In this document: positions 16,902 to 26,033 of the stretch, piece by piece | How the letters are laid out: each line of letters opens with the position of its first letter | Numbering within the stretch: position 1 is the first letter of the stretch | Source: Cyanobium sp. N.Huapi 1H5 | GTDB lineage: Bacteria > Cyanobacteriota > Cyanobacteriia > PCC-6307 > Cyanobiaceae | Reading direction: 5' to 3' | Assembly: GCF_024345535.1 (NCBI RefSeq) | Contig: NZ_JAGQBH010000003.1 | Location: 372,001-436,000, forward strand | DNA: 64,000 bases | Translations under genes and position numbers: made by a program | Notes under the pieces: generated by a model | What the model was told of the DNA's origin: nothing | Databases searched by the model: none | What the model saw: only the letters and a program-made list of their open reading frames with translations

Positions 16902-18049
16902 CAGAAGAGCTCGGCCGGATCGGCCGCCTGCAGCCGCCGGGTGGCGATCGCCCCCGAGGCCAGGCACATCACCAGCGTCAGCACGAACACCGTGGTCGCC
17001 CGCCCCAGGGTCATGGCGATCGGCAGGCTGGTGGCCTTCGCCGCCACTGCGTACAGCCACACCGGCATCAGCACGCCGGGGATGAAGCCCAGCGCCGCCA
17101 GGATCAGGGCCTGCTCCACCACCACCAGCAGCAGCCAGCGCTGGCGGAAGCCCATCGCCTTGAAGGTGGCGTACTCCTGCAGGTGGGCGTTCACATCGGT
17201 GGAGAGCACCTGGTAAACGATCACCACCCCCACCACGAAGGCCATCGCCGTGCCCAGGCCGAAGATGAAGCCCACCGGGCTGGCCACCCGCCAGTAGTTC
17301 TCCTCGAACTGCACGTAGTCGGCATGGCTGAGCACCTGCACGTCATCCGGCAGGTGGCGCCGCAGGGCCCGCACCACCGGCGCCACCGGTTCGCCCGGCG
17401 CCAGGGTGAGCAGACCAATGCTGATGCTGCCGGCCTTCGCCCGCGGGAACATCCGCAGGAACGTCTGGTCGCTGGCCATCAGGGTGGCATCCGCCCCGAA
17501 GGAGGCCCCCAGCCGGAACAGGCCGCCCACGGCGATGGTGCGCCGCTCGATTTCGCTGGTGACGGGCTCGCCGCGATCGAGCCGGGCGATCACCTCGCCA
17601 TAGCGGCCCCGGGCGCCCCGGTCGAACAGCACCGTGTCGGGCAGCTTGAGGCGATCGGCCTGGGCCTGCACCTCCGGAAGACGCAGCACATCGGCATCCG
17701 GATCGAAACCCAGCACCTGCACCGTGGCGCTGCGCAGCGTCTGGGGATTGCGCCAGTTCACCGTGCGGATGTACAGGCCCTGGGCATCCACCACCCCGGG
17801 CACATCCAGGGCCTGCAGCAGCCGGCGGCGCGGGAAGGTGGAGAGGTTCTGGAGGTTCAGGGCCTTCGGGCTGATCAGCACCACGTCGCCCCGGAAGGCG
17901 CGATCCAGGCGGGTGTTGCTGTCGTAGAGGGCCGCCTGGAAGCCCAGCTGCATGAACATCAGCAGATCGGCGAAGGCGATGCCGGCGATGGCCACCAGGA
18001 AGCGGCCGCGGTCGTGGCGGAGCTGCAGCCAGCCGAGCGGGGTTCTCAT
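16901..18049 (-). CDS. devC: DevC-type ABC exporter permease
   Basis: The 382-residue protein has the MacB/DevC layout: N-terminal helix (about 17-40), a large periplasmic domain (about 45-260), then three helices (about 268-300, 312-345, 350-372) with the FtsX-like motif EYATFKAMGFRQRWLL. It overlaps devB by 4 bp and devA by one base, so the order devB-devC-devA is a single transcription unit. Confidence 0.9.
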
Positions 18050-19101
18050 GGCCCGATCACCACCCGCACCTGCAGGTTGGTGAACCCCGCCGCCCGCCGG
18101 CTGCTCTCCGGCGAGAGCGGGGCGCGCACCTCCACCACCCGGTTGTCGGTGTTGGCGCTGGGGTCGGTGTTGATCAGGTTCTGGCGCAGCACGATCGCGC
18201 CGATCTGCCCCACCCGGCCCTGCAGGGGCTGGGTGAGGGCCGGGCTGGTGATCCGCACCGGCTGGCCGCGCCGCACCCGCGGCAGATCGCTCTCGTACAC
18301 CTCCGCCACCGCCTGCATCCGGCCGGTCTGGCCCAGCTGCAGGATCCCCTCCGCCCCGGGGGCCTCGCCCGCCCGGGCGAACACCTGCAGCACGGTGCCG
18401 GCGATCGGTGCCCGGATCAGGTTGTCGTCGCGGGCGGCGATGGCGCGCTGCAGGTTGGCCTGGGCCTGCTCCAGCACGCGCCGGGAGGCCTCCACATCCA
18501 GGTCCACGCCGCCGGTGCCGGCGCTGCTGCGGGCCTGCTGCCGCGCCAGCAGCACCCGGGCCTCCTGCAGCGAGGCTGTGATGGTGTCGAGGCTGAGGCG
18601 GCGGTTGTCGCGCTCCTCGGCCGACACGGCACCGCTGGTGAACAGGCTCTGGTAGCGGGCGGCCTCGGTGGCGGCCGTGCGCTGCTGGGCCTCCAGGGAG
18701 CGCACCTTGGCCCGCTGGCCGTCCTCCCCGCTGCCGGCATCGGCGCGGGCGATCGCCAGCCGCGAGCGGGCCAGGTTCACTTCAGCCCGGGCCGCCGCCA
18801 CGGCGGCCTCCAGCTGGGGCTGGTTGTCGAGCAGGGCCAGCAGCTGGCCGGCCTGCACCGCATCGCCGCGGTCGACCAGGAGGGCCTGCAGGGTGGGCTG
18901 GCCGGCGCCCGAGAGCGGCGCCGCGATCGTGCGCAGGGCGCTGACCGGCTCCAGCCGGCCCAGGGCGGTGACGGTGCGGATCGGCCGCTCGACCACCGGC
19001 GGCGGCGGCGGCGTGGCGCGGCGCAGCAGGCCGACGCCGAGGGCCAGCAGCACGGCCCCGCCCGCCGCCACCAGCCCCAGCTGCGTCCGCCGCCCCACCA
19101 T
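18046..19101 (-). CDS. devB: DevB-type periplasmic adaptor (HlyD family)
   Basis: The 351-residue membrane-fusion protein has one N-terminal anchor helix (about 8-28), a lipoyl-like half (IRTVTALGRLEPVSALRTIAAPL), a long coiled coil (about 85-215, rich in Ala/Arg/Glu heptads) and the second lipoyl half (IRAPIAGTVLQVFARAGE) followed by beta-barrel segments. It bridges the DevCA pump to an outer-membrane factor. First gene of devBCA, with a divergent TetR gene 62 bp away. Confidence 0.9.
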   Translation of the reverse strand: MVGRRTQLGLVAAGGAVLLALGVGLLRRATPPPPPVVERPIRTVTALGRLEPVSALRTIAAPLSGAGQPTLQALLVDRGDAVQAGQLLALLDNQPQLEAAVAAARAEVNLARSRLAIARADAGSGEDGQRAKVRSLEAQQRTAATEAARYQSLFTSGAVSAEERDNRRLSLDTITASLQEARVLLARQQARSSAGTGGVDLDVEASRRVLEQAQANLQRAIAARDDNLIRAPIAGTVLQVFARAGEAPGAEGILQLGQTGRMQAVAEVYESDLPRVRRGQPVRITSPALTQPLQGRVGQIGAIVLRQNLINTDPSANTDNRVVEVRAPLSPESSRRAAGFTNLQVRVVIGP

Positions 19102-19163
19102 CGCCGCCCTTCCAGCTGCAATTACTATACGGTTCAGTTCAGTTTTTTTGAGCAGGACGCTCC
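19102..19163. promoter_or_regulatory. Divergent devB/tetR promoter region with candidate operator
   Basis: Only 62 bp separate the two starts. It contains a TATAGT-like minus-strand -10 (19124-19129) for devB, a direct TTCAG-TTCAG repeat (19133-19142) and a T-run. The span ACTATACGGTTCAGT (19124-19138 approx.) has ACT...AGT ends, a partial dyad. Such a short shared region is where the TetR protein would be expected to bind and control both genes. Confidence 0.4.
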
Positions 19164-19811
19164 ATGCCCCCAGCCGATGCCGGTGCTGACGCTGCCGGCC
19201 CCAGCCCCCGCGAGCGGCGCAGCCAGCACAAGCGCCAGGCCGTTCTTGACGGTGCCCGGTGCGAGTTTCTGCAGCACGGCTACGCCGCCACCTCGATGGA
19301 CCGGGTTGCCGCGGCGGCGGGGGTGTCGAAGGCCACCGTGTACGGCCACTTCGCCGACAAGCAGGCCCTGTTCCGCGCCCTCACCGAGGCGATGGTGGGC
19401 GAGCGCCTCAGCGAACTGTTCGGCGCCTCAGCCCAGCAGGCCCTGCCGGCCGAGCCCGCCGCGGCCCTGCGGGAACTGGCCGGCCGCTGCCTGGAGTGCC
19501 GCCACAGCCAGCCCCAGTTCCTGGACTTCCTGCGCCTGGTGATCGCCGAGTCGGAGCGGTTCCCCGAACTGGCCAAGACCTTCCTTGCCCAGCTGGAGCG
19601 CACCGGCGTGGGCCGGGTGACGGCGCTGTTCGAGGCGATCACCGGCGCAGCCGAGGCGGAGCTGCGGGCGCGGCTGTTCATGGGCGCCCTGGTGCACCTG
19701 ATCCTGATGCAGGACCTGCTGCACGGCCGCGAGGTGGCCCCGGTGGACCGGGAGGCCTACGCCGAGCTGCTGGTGCGGCTGGTGGGCGCGCCGCCGGGGG
19801 CGCCGGGCTGA
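19164..19811 (+). CDS. TetR-family transcriptional regulator
   Basis: The 215-residue protein has the TetR N-terminal helix-turn-helix (about 22-66): LDGARCEFLQHGYAATSMDRVAAAAGVSKATVYGHFADKQALF, and a helical ligand-binding domain with a TetR_C-like end (EAELRARLFMGALVHLILM). It is transcribed away from devBCA across a 62-bp gap, so it probably represses that exporter in response to its cargo or an envelope signal. AGGA upstream of the ATG is a plausible ribosome-binding site. Confidence 0.9.
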   Translation: MPPADAGADAAGPSPRERRSQHKRQAVLDGARCEFLQHGYAATSMDRVAAAAGVSKATVYGHFADKQALFRALTEAMVGERLSELFGASAQQALPAEPAAALRELAGRCLECRHSQPQFLDFLRLVIAESERFPELAKTFLAQLERTGVGRVTALFEAITGAAEAELRARLFMGALVHLILMQDLLHGREVAPVDREAYAELLVRLVGAPPGAPG

Positions 19812-19836
19812 TTCGGGGGCTCTGGCGGAGGCGGCT

Positions 19837-20229
19837 TCAGGCGCGGGCGTCCTGCAGCGGGCAGCCATAGGCGGCGAATGCCACGTCGGCACTGAGCAGG
19901 GTGAAGGGGCCGCTGATGGCCTGGGCGACAAGCAGGCGATCGAAGGGATCGCGGTGGTGCAGGGGCAGCTGTTCCAGTGCCAGCAGATGGGGGAGGTCGA
20001 TGGGGAGAAACGCAAAGCCGGATGGCTCCACCCAGGCGATGGCCTCGCCAGCCGACAGGGGCATGTCGCCGCGGGCCAGGCTGTGCTTGATGGCGATCTC
20101 CCAGAGCGAGACGTGGCTGAGCAACACCGCGCTGGCCTGGTTGGTGATCAGCTCACGGCTGAGGGGCCCCAGCTTCGGGTCATCGGTGATGGCCCAGAGA
20201 AAGGTGTGGGTATCGAGCAGCAGGCGCAT
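19837..20229 (-). CDS. PIN-domain toxin, VapC-like
   Basis: The 130-residue protein is a PIN nuclease: MRLLLDTHTFLWAITDD gives the first acidic residue (D6), LWEIAIK the second (E43), and HRDPFDRLLVAQAI the third pair, the YjjV/PIN_SF signature of phd-vapC-type toxins. These are RNases active on tRNA or rRNA. Its start meets the stop of the antitoxin gene (one-base overlap at 20229). Confidence 0.9.
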   Translation of the reverse strand: MRLLLDTHTFLWAITDDPKLGPLSRELITNQASAVLLSHVSLWEIAIKHSLARGDMPLSAGEAIAWVEPSGFAFLPIDLPHLLALEQLPLHHRDPFDRLLVAQAISGPFTLLSADVAFAAYGCPLQDARA

Positions 20230-20483
20230 CAGCCCTGCTCGAACAGATCGGCGATCAGGGGATTGGCCGCATCGATCGACTCGGGCGCCACGAACTGGCC
20301 GCGGGCGAGGCCGAGCCGGCGGGGTCGTTCGGGCGGCTGCAGGCTGGTGAGCCGTGCCACGGGCCGGCCGTTGCGAGCGATCACCACCTCGGCCTCGGCG
20401 CCGGTTTCGATCGCCTCCACCAGGCGTGAGAGGTGGGTCTTCGCTTCGAGCATGTTCACCACCCGGCTGGGACGGGACACCAT
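20229..20483 (-). CDS. Phd/YefM-type antitoxin
   Basis: The 84-residue protein has the Phd/YefM DNA-binding fold (MLEAKTHLSRLVEAIETGAEAEVVIARNGRPVARLTSL) and a C-terminal tail (IDAANPLIADLFEQG) that would wrap the PIN toxin. The start could also be the Met at MLEAKTHLS, 10 codons later. Directly upstream of the PIN gene, so an autoregulated toxin-antitoxin operon. Confidence 0.9.
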   Translation of the reverse strand: MVSRPSRVVNMLEAKTHLSRLVEAIETGAEAEVVIARNGRPVARLTSLQPPERPRRLGLARGQFVAPESIDAANPLIADLFEQG

Positions 20484-20537
20484 GGCGATGGGCGGCTCAA
20501 CCAGACCAGACTAGACCAGAAGTAGCCACCCGGACGG

Positions 20538-20894
20538 TCAGGCAGGGAAGGCTGGCGGATCCGAGCGGCGGTACAGCAGCACGCCGGCCCGCTGGATGTG
20601 GTCCAGAAGGGCGGGATGGCTGATGGCGGCGAGTGCGGAAAGATCGATCACCCAGGGCAGGAGCAGATCATCGAGATCGGCATCAATGCGGGCCAAGGTG
20701 GCGTTGCTGATGGCGTGACCCGTCAGGGTGAGATCGATATCGGAAGCGGGGCGGTAGCGGCCAAGGGCTCTGGATCCGTAGAGGATCGCGGCCTCCACCT
20801 CGGGATAGGTGGCGAGGACCATCTGAATGGCCGCCATGGCGGACTCCTGCAGACCGATGGCTTGGCCTGACGCCAGCGGGGCCGTGCTGATCAT
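20538..20894 (-). CDS. Minimal nucleotidyltransferase antitoxin, MntA-like
   Basis: The 118-residue protein carries the nucleotidyltransferase motif G40-S41...D52-x-D54 (GSRALGRYRPASDIDL) and a short C-terminal part (GVLLYR). MNT proteins paired with HEPN toxins add AMP to a tyrosine of the toxin to silence it. It overlaps the upstream HEPN gene by 4 bp. Confidence 0.9.
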   Translation of the reverse strand: MISTAPLASGQAIGLQESAMAAIQMVLATYPEVEAAILYGSRALGRYRPASDIDLTLTGHAISNATLARIDADLDDLLLPWVIDLSALAAISHPALLDHIQRAGVLLYRRSDPPAFPA

Positions 20895-21313
20895 GGCCGG
20901 GATTCGCTGAGTGCCGCGAAGCGCACACGCAGGGCGTCGAACAACGGCGCAAAGCGGACGATCACGTCGTGGGCGATCGCCTTGGCCTGTTCGAGGTTGT
21001 AGGTGTGCGAAGACTGGTTGCGGGCCTTGATCATCGCCATCCAGCCCTCCCCATCTTCGATCAGACCACTTTGGAAGGCCAGGCGAGTGGCATCGCGTGA
21101 TCCAATGATGCCTTCGATTCCCTGATATTGCAGATAGTCCTTGAGCAGGTTCCAGGCGAGTTCATGGGTGAACTCGAATCCCTGAATCAGCCCCTGCTGC
21201 TCCAACTCGCTCAGCGGGCGCTGCTGCGCCAGCACAACACCGCGTGCCAGCACCTGCAAGGCCCGTTCGAAGTTGTCAAACCGCTGGCGCCAGCGGATAT
21301 CTGCATCTGCCAT
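20891..21313 (-). CDS. HEPN-domain toxin, HepT/HI0074-like
   Basis: The 140-residue all-helical protein has the HEPN motif R98-N-Q-S-S-H103-x-Y105, exactly the RX4HXY pattern of HepT RNases whose tyrosine is AMPylated by MntA. The N-terminal helices (FDNFERALQVLARGV) and FEFTHELAWNLLKDYLQ match HI0074-type nucleotidyltransferase partner proteins. The ATG at 21313 (MADADIRW) is preferred over 21355. It is followed by the MNT gene, forming a HepT/MntA module. Confidence 0.9.
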   Translation of the reverse strand: MADADIRWRQRFDNFERALQVLARGVVLAQQRPLSELEQQGLIQGFEFTHELAWNLLKDYLQYQGIEGIIGSRDATRLAFQSGLIEDGEGWMAMIKARNQSSHTYNLEQAKAIAHDVIVRFAPLFDALRVRFAALSESRP

Positions 21314-21385
21314 GGGCTCAGGGTAGGCAAGGGGCCCGTTCATAACCCTCACCACAGAGGCAGCCGCCTTCGAAGATCCTGGGTT

Positions 21386-21814
21386 TCATCGACCAGTGCG
21401 CGGGGGCGCCGCCTCTGCCGACCGCATCCGCCGCAGGAACTCCCGGCCACAGGCCAGCTTGCCCGCCAGGTCGCTCTCGGGGTCAAGCGCGCGCCAGAAC
21501 GGCGTGACCGGGTCCGCACCGGCCTACAGGCGGAGGTAGGAGCGCTCGGCCACGACCCGCAGGGCGATCCCGGTCGTGACCGGACAGGCGTACTCGGCCC
21601 CATGCCGAGCGGCCAGCCTCTGGCGCAGGGTCGCCGCTGCCACGACGGCCCCAGGCGCGATCTCGCACACCTCCGCATCGACGATCCGAGGGGTGACCAC
21701 CAGCATCCGGGCACCGGCGGGGATGCCCGCGAACGATTTCTCCAGCACCTTCACCTGGGGCTCCCGGCTGGCCTGGAACCTGGCCTCCCAATCGGTGGCA
21801 GGTCTATCGCCCAT
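21386..21814 (-). pseudogene. MGMT-like family gene interrupted by an in-frame TAG
   Basis: Residues 1-96 (MGDRPATDWEARFQASREPQ, then MLVVTPRIVDAEVCEIAPG, TLRQRLAARHGAEYACPVTTGI) resemble the N-terminal two thirds of a family sometimes labelled MGMT-like, of about 140 residues. A TAG at 21524-21526 stops translation after RSYLRL. In the same frame beyond it the expected C-terminal motif continues (VTPFWRALDPESDLAGKLAC) to a natural TGA at 21386. This is thus one base change from an intact 142-codon gene, or a readthrough gene. The start overlaps the tautomerase stop by 11 bp. Confidence 0.7.
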
Positions 21815-22025
21815 GGCTGGATGTCCCCGCCTGCGCCGCCTTCCAGTCGTCCGTGAGCATCCCGGCGAATCCCCAGTTCTCGTCGTCGATCTCCTGGATG
21901 ACGACATGGGTGTGCTCGGGCTTCTTGCCAAGCACACGAACGAGGGAATCCGTGATGTCCCTGACGATTTCGGCCTTCTGCTGCCGCGATGCACCTCTGG
22001 TGATCTGAACGTTCACGTAGGGCAA
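21804..22025 (-). CDS. 4-oxalocrotonate tautomerase-family protein
   Basis: The 73-residue protein starts at a TTG (22023-22025) so that the mature N-terminus is proline (PYVNVQITRGASRQQKAEIV), the catalytic base of the tautomerase superfamily. HTHVVIQEIDDENWGFAGM is the usual second half. It isomerises small unsaturated keto acids, with physiological substrate unknown. No ATG lies at the proper place, which supports the TTG start. It overlaps the MGMT-like pseudogene by 11 bp. Confidence 0.85.
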   Translation of the reverse strand: MPYVNVQITRGASRQQKAEIVRDITDSLVRVLGKKPEHTHVVIQEIDDENWGFAGMLTDDWKAAQAGTSSHGR

Positions 22026-22206
22026 GGGTCTGGCTCCTGAAAGGGTGGTTCTTCGGCCTGCTGACGATTCAAGGCTCCAGCGGTCCGGAGCGATCTGCTG
22101 GCGAAAGCGCAGCAAGCCTGCGGCAGCGGCCAATGCCGGAAAAACCGGGCTACGTCCTGGCCCCCCTCCAGATCGGGATCACTCCGCTATTGCGGATGGC
22201 CTGGTC

Positions 22207-24372
22207 ATGGGGTTCAACTACGGCCGCTGCCGGAGCATGGATCCGGATGGCTGGATCACCATCAACCCGGATAGCGTTCTGGGCATCACTTTCCAGTTGC
22301 CGCCCCTGCGCTTCCGATCCCGAGCCTGGCCACTCCCCCTGCCGTCCGCGGCCGGATGGCGACGGCTTCTCATCCTGAGCGTCCTGGTGTTGGTCGTGCT
22401 GTGGCAGATGAACGCCCTGGCCGGCCAACCCCGGAACGGGCCCCGGTCCGAGGCCGCCGAACTTCCTGCCGTCTGCGGCATTCGTCTGCAGGGGCCACGC
22501 CTCAGCTGGGAGCTCCCGAAGGATGTGGAAGGCGGGTTGCGACAGCCGAATCTCAATGTCGTTCAACGGGCCACGGATCTGTTCGCCTGGCAGCAGTTCA
22601 TCGCCCTGAACTGGCCGGCCTCCTCCACCGCCCGAGGCGAGCCCGACCCTCGTCGCTCCCTGGAGGCCGATGGGCCGCGGGTGTGGGAGAGCTGGATGGA
22701 GGCCTCGGATGTCTACCGGGCCGATGGTTCGGCGCCTCCTCCCTGGAAGGAACCGGTCCGCGCAGCGGGGGCAGGGAGCGCCCCCGTGAAGCGGCTGCAC
22801 CGCGACAGCAAGGTGTCCGAGTTCCTGCAGGACAAGGTCCAGCCCACGAAAGCCAGCGCTGCCTTCCCCGGCACCCTCACCGACCAGCGCGGACGCCTGG
22901 TTCACTACGAGATCCGGATGAACAAGATCCTCTACGACTACGTGGTGGCGAATGGGTTGTTCAACGCCGACCGCCAGGCAGCCGTCGAGGAAATCAAAGC
23001 TCCTGAGGGATCGATCCTGATCAAGGCCGCCTGGCGTGAGCTGGAGCCAGGGGATGCCTCACGCTTCTACACCGCCACGGCCGACATCATTGATCCAGAG
23101 GCCCCAGCCGGAGCCGCACCGCAACGGCGTCAGGTTGGCCTGGTGGGCCTGCATGCGATGCAGAAGACCGCCAGCGCTCCCCAATGGATCTGGACGACCT
23201 ACGAGCAGGTCGACAACGTGGACGGTGTCGCCCCATCCTTTCGCGACCCCCACTGCAGCGACTGCCTGCCCAATCGGCAGGGCCCACCCGGCTTCCCGAA
23301 TCAGGTCACCCGGCTGACGCCGATCCCCTCCAGGGATCCGGACTGCGCCCGCCCCGAGGAGTCCAACGACAACCTCGAGGAGCTGAACAGGCAGATGCAG
23401 GCCTCACTGCCTGCCTCCGTGTGGCGGAACTACGAGCTGGTCGGGGCCCAGTGGCCGCTGCCGCTGCCGTCGCCGTCCCCGCAACCGGTGACGGTGTTCT
23501 CCGTGCGACCGGCCGTGCTGGCCAACACCACCTTGGAGACCTACATCCAGACCACCTCCAGCTGCATGGGGTGCCACGCCATGGCACGCAGCAGCAAGCG
23601 CGAGCGGTACGTGTCCTCCGACTTCAGCTTCACCTTCGCCGAGGCGCTCCCCCACCTTCCCGACCCGCGGATCATTCCGCCGCCGGCGGCCCCGCGCAGC
23701 CGCTGGGACCGGCAGAACTGGGACAGCATCCTGCGCGGTTACACGCTCAGCACGGCGACCTATGAGCAACTGCCGGCCCAGGTGCCCACGGCTCGTCTCC
23801 ACTGCGCCAGCTGCCATCTCGATGCCGGCGGAAACACCCAGGCCTCCCCCTGGCTGGGCATGACCCGAAAGTACAGCTATCCCCAGACCCAGGATCTGCA
23901 GCGCCGCATCAATCTCTGCTTCTCCCACAGTCTCAATGGCCGCCCCCTTCCATTGGAGGAGGACGATCCGACGATGCGCGCCTTCATCGTGTACATGCAA
24001 TGGCTCGATGAGCAGGCAAGGGAGCGGCGACTCCAGCCCCCCGCCACGCCCTTCCCGCCGATTGCCGTCCTCAGCGGAGAGGCAAGGCGCGGACAGGAGA
24101 CCTTCCGGCAGAAATGCGCCTTCTGCCATGACGCCCGGGGCCAGGGCCGCTACGACGACGGGCGCTACTACCGTCCGGCCCTCTGGGGCCCCCAGTCCTT
24201 CAACCGCCAGGCGGGCATGGCGGATCCCGCCAAGCTCGCGGCCTTCCTGCGGGCGAACATGCCCCATCGATTCGGCGGAGCGCTCACGGATCAGGAGGCC
24301 TGGGATCTGGCCGCCTTCATCGACGGCCAGGAGCGTCCGGCCGGTGCCTCGGCGGCAGGGGCAGGCGGCTGA
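22207..24372 (+). CDS. Multi-heme cytochrome c family protein
   Basis: The 721-residue protein has one hydrophobic segment near the N-terminus (about 56-75, LLILSVLVLVVLWQ) and a long periplasmic or lumenal part. Heme-binding motifs are CMGCH (453-457), CASCH (533-537) and CAFCH (637-641); the last lies in a recognisable mono-heme cytochrome c domain (EARRGQETFRQKCAFCHDARG...). A further HCSDCLPNRQ segment is not a heme site. The first 450 residues are conserved-looking but unrecognised. Starts at 22207 or 22237 are possible. Likely an exported oxidoreductase or electron carrier of unknown substrate; no dedicated partner gene is adjacent. Confidence 0.8.
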   Translation: MGFNYGRCRSMDPDGWITINPDSVLGITFQLPPLRFRSRAWPLPLPSAAGWRRLLILSVLVLVVLWQMNALAGQPRNGPRSEAAELPAVCGIRLQGPRLSWELPKDVEGGLRQPNLNVVQRATDLFAWQQFIALNWPASSTARGEPDPRRSLEADGPRVWESWMEASDVYRADGSAPPPWKEPVRAAGAGSAPVKRLHRDSKVSEFLQDKVQPTKASAAFPGTLTDQRGRLVHYEIRMNKILYDYVVANGLFNADRQAAVEEIKAPEGSILIKAAWRELEPGDASRFYTATADIIDPEAPAGAAPQRRQVGLVGLHAMQKTASAPQWIWTTYEQVDNVDGVAPSFRDPHCSDCLPNRQGPPGFPNQVTRLTPIPSRDPDCARPEESNDNLEELNRQMQASLPASVWRNYELVGAQWPLPLPSPSPQPVTVFSVRPAVLANTTLETYIQTTSSCMGCHAMARSSKRERYVSSDFSFTFAEALPHLPDPRIIPPPAAPRSRWDRQNWDSILRGYTLSTATYEQLPAQVPTARLHCASCHLDAGGNTQASPWLGMTRKYSYPQTQDLQRRINLCFSHSLNGRPLPLEEDDPTMRAFIVYMQWLDEQARERRLQPPATPFPPIAVLSGEARRGQETFRQKCAFCHDARGQGRYDDGRYYRPALWGPQSFNRQAGMADPAKLAAFLRANMPHRFGGALTDQEAWDLAAFIDGQERPAGASAAGAGG

Positions 24373-24563
24373 GGGAGGTCGATCCTGAACGGGCGGCGAA
24401 TCCCCCCTGGCTGTGGCGATCTCTTCCAGCGTCAACATCGCCCAGCCATGGCACCGGGCAGGGTTGTCGTCACCGATGCCTGGCGATGTTCTGGCAACCC
24501 ACGCACCGGCGCCGTCCCCTAGCTTTCCGCACCTGAGCGTTCAGCATCAGGGCAGCATCAGCG

Positions 24564-26033
24564 ATGGACCAAGTCAACGCAGCCGTCCAGCGTCCGGGGG
24601 AAGCGCCGCCGGCCAATCCCGACCGCTGGTGGACCCTGGCCGCCGTGGAATGCGGCAACTTCGTTGTCTACATGGACGGGTTCATCGTCACCCTCGCCCT
24701 GCCGGCGATGGCGCGTCAGTTCGGCGTCGGGCTGCCGGTTCTGAAGTGGGTGATCGTCGCCTACCTGCTCACCGTGACGGTCACCCTGCTGCCGGCCGGA
24801 CGCCTGGCCGACATCTGGGGACGCAGGCGCATCGTCGTCATCGGCATGGGCGTCCTCGTCGTCACGTCGGTGCTGTGCGCGCTGGCGCCGACGGTGGAGA
24901 TCCTGATCGGCTTCCGCGTGCTCCAGGGCGTGGGCGGCGGCCTGGTGCTGGCCAACGTGATGGCCGAGATCACCGCCGTCTTCCCGAAGCAGGAGCGGCG
25001 CAAGGCCATGGCCGTGAACGCCTCGATCCTGGCGCTGGCCCAGGTCACGGGGCTGGTGCTCGGCGGCCTGCTGATCGGCCAGTTCGGCTGGCGCTCCCTG
25101 TTTCTGGTGATCCTGGCGGTGAGCCTGGCGGGACTGATCCTCAGCCTCCGGATCCTCAAGGCCCGCCCCCGCAGCCAGGACCGCAGCGCCATGGACTGGA
25201 CGGGGGCCCTGCTGGCGGTGGTGGCCACCAGCGCGCCCTTCCTGGTGATCGAGCAGCTCTCCCAGCAGGGCCTGAACCCGGCCAGCCTGGCGATCCTGAT
25301 GGGCGGCGCGGCGGCTCTGGCCCTGTTCGTGGCGGTGGAGCAGCGCCTGCCCAAACCGCTGCTGACCCTCAGCCTGTTCCGCTCGCGGGCCTTCACCTTC
25401 GGCTCGGTGGCCGCCGCCTTCTACTTCGTGGCCGCGGTGGCCTGCTACTTCCTGCTGCCGTTGTACGCCCAGCTGGTGCTGGGCCGCTCGCCGGTGATGT
25501 CGGGGGTGCTGATCGTGCCGCTCTCGCTGGTGCTCACCGCCACGAGCCTGACGGTGAGCAGCCTGGGGGACCGGGCCGGGGCGCGGACCCTGAGCACGGC
25601 CGGCATGCTCTGCGTCAGTGCGGGGCTGGTGGGCCTGTCCTGGCTGGGTCCGGACGCTGCCGACGCCAGCATCATCGGGCCGCTGGTGCTGCTGGGCATG
25701 GGCGGCGGCCTGTTCCATCCCCCCAACAACAGCGCCACGCTGAACACGGTGCCGGCGCAGCATCTGAGTGTGGCCAACGGCTTCCTGTCGACGGCACGCA
25801 ACTTCGGCCAGGCGATCGGGACGGCGCTGGCGGCCTCCCTGCTCGCCCACGGCCTCGGCGTCGCCGGGGCCGACGCCGCCCTGGCCGGTGAGGTGGGAGC
25901 GCGGCTGGTCGGGTCCCAGCTGGAGGCCTTTCTTGGCGCCCAGCAGTTTGCCTTTCGGCTGGCGGCCGCCCTCGGCCTGGTGGGGGCGCTGATCTCCGTC
26001 ACCCGCGGAGCCGAGGCCCCGGCGGTTCAGTGA
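24564..26033 (+). CDS. MFS drug-efflux transporter, DHA2 (14-TM, EmrB/QacA) family
   Basis: The 489-residue protein has about 14 transmembrane helices, the motif A loop GRLADIWGRRRIVVIG between helices 2 and 3, motif C-like AQVTGLVLGGLLIGQFGWRSLF in helix 5, and MDGFIVTLALPAM in helix 1, all typical of the DHA2 proton-driven multidrug exporters. No EmrA-like adaptor or regulator is adjacent. The last 7 bp overlap the converging DUF429 gene. Confidence 0.9.
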   Translation: MDQVNAAVQRPGEAPPANPDRWWTLAAVECGNFVVYMDGFIVTLALPAMARQFGVGLPVLKWVIVAYLLTVTVTLLPAGRLADIWGRRRIVVIGMGVLVVTSVLCALAPTVEILIGFRVLQGVGGGLVLANVMAEITAVFPKQERRKAMAVNASILALAQVTGLVLGGLLIGQFGWRSLFLVILAVSLAGLILSLRILKARPRSQDRSAMDWTGALLAVVATSAPFLVIEQLSQQGLNPASLAILMGGAAALALFVAVEQRLPKPLLTLSLFRSRAFTFGSVAAAFYFVAAVACYFLLPLYAQLVLGRSPVMSGVLIVPLSLVLTATSLTVSSLGDRAGARTLSTAGMLCVSAGLVGLSWLGPDAADASIIGPLVLLGMGGGLFHPPNNSATLNTVPAQHLSVANGFLSTARNFGQAIGTALAASLLAHGLGVAGADAALAGEVGARLVGSQLEAFLGAQQFAFRLAAALGLVGALISVTRGAEAPAVQ

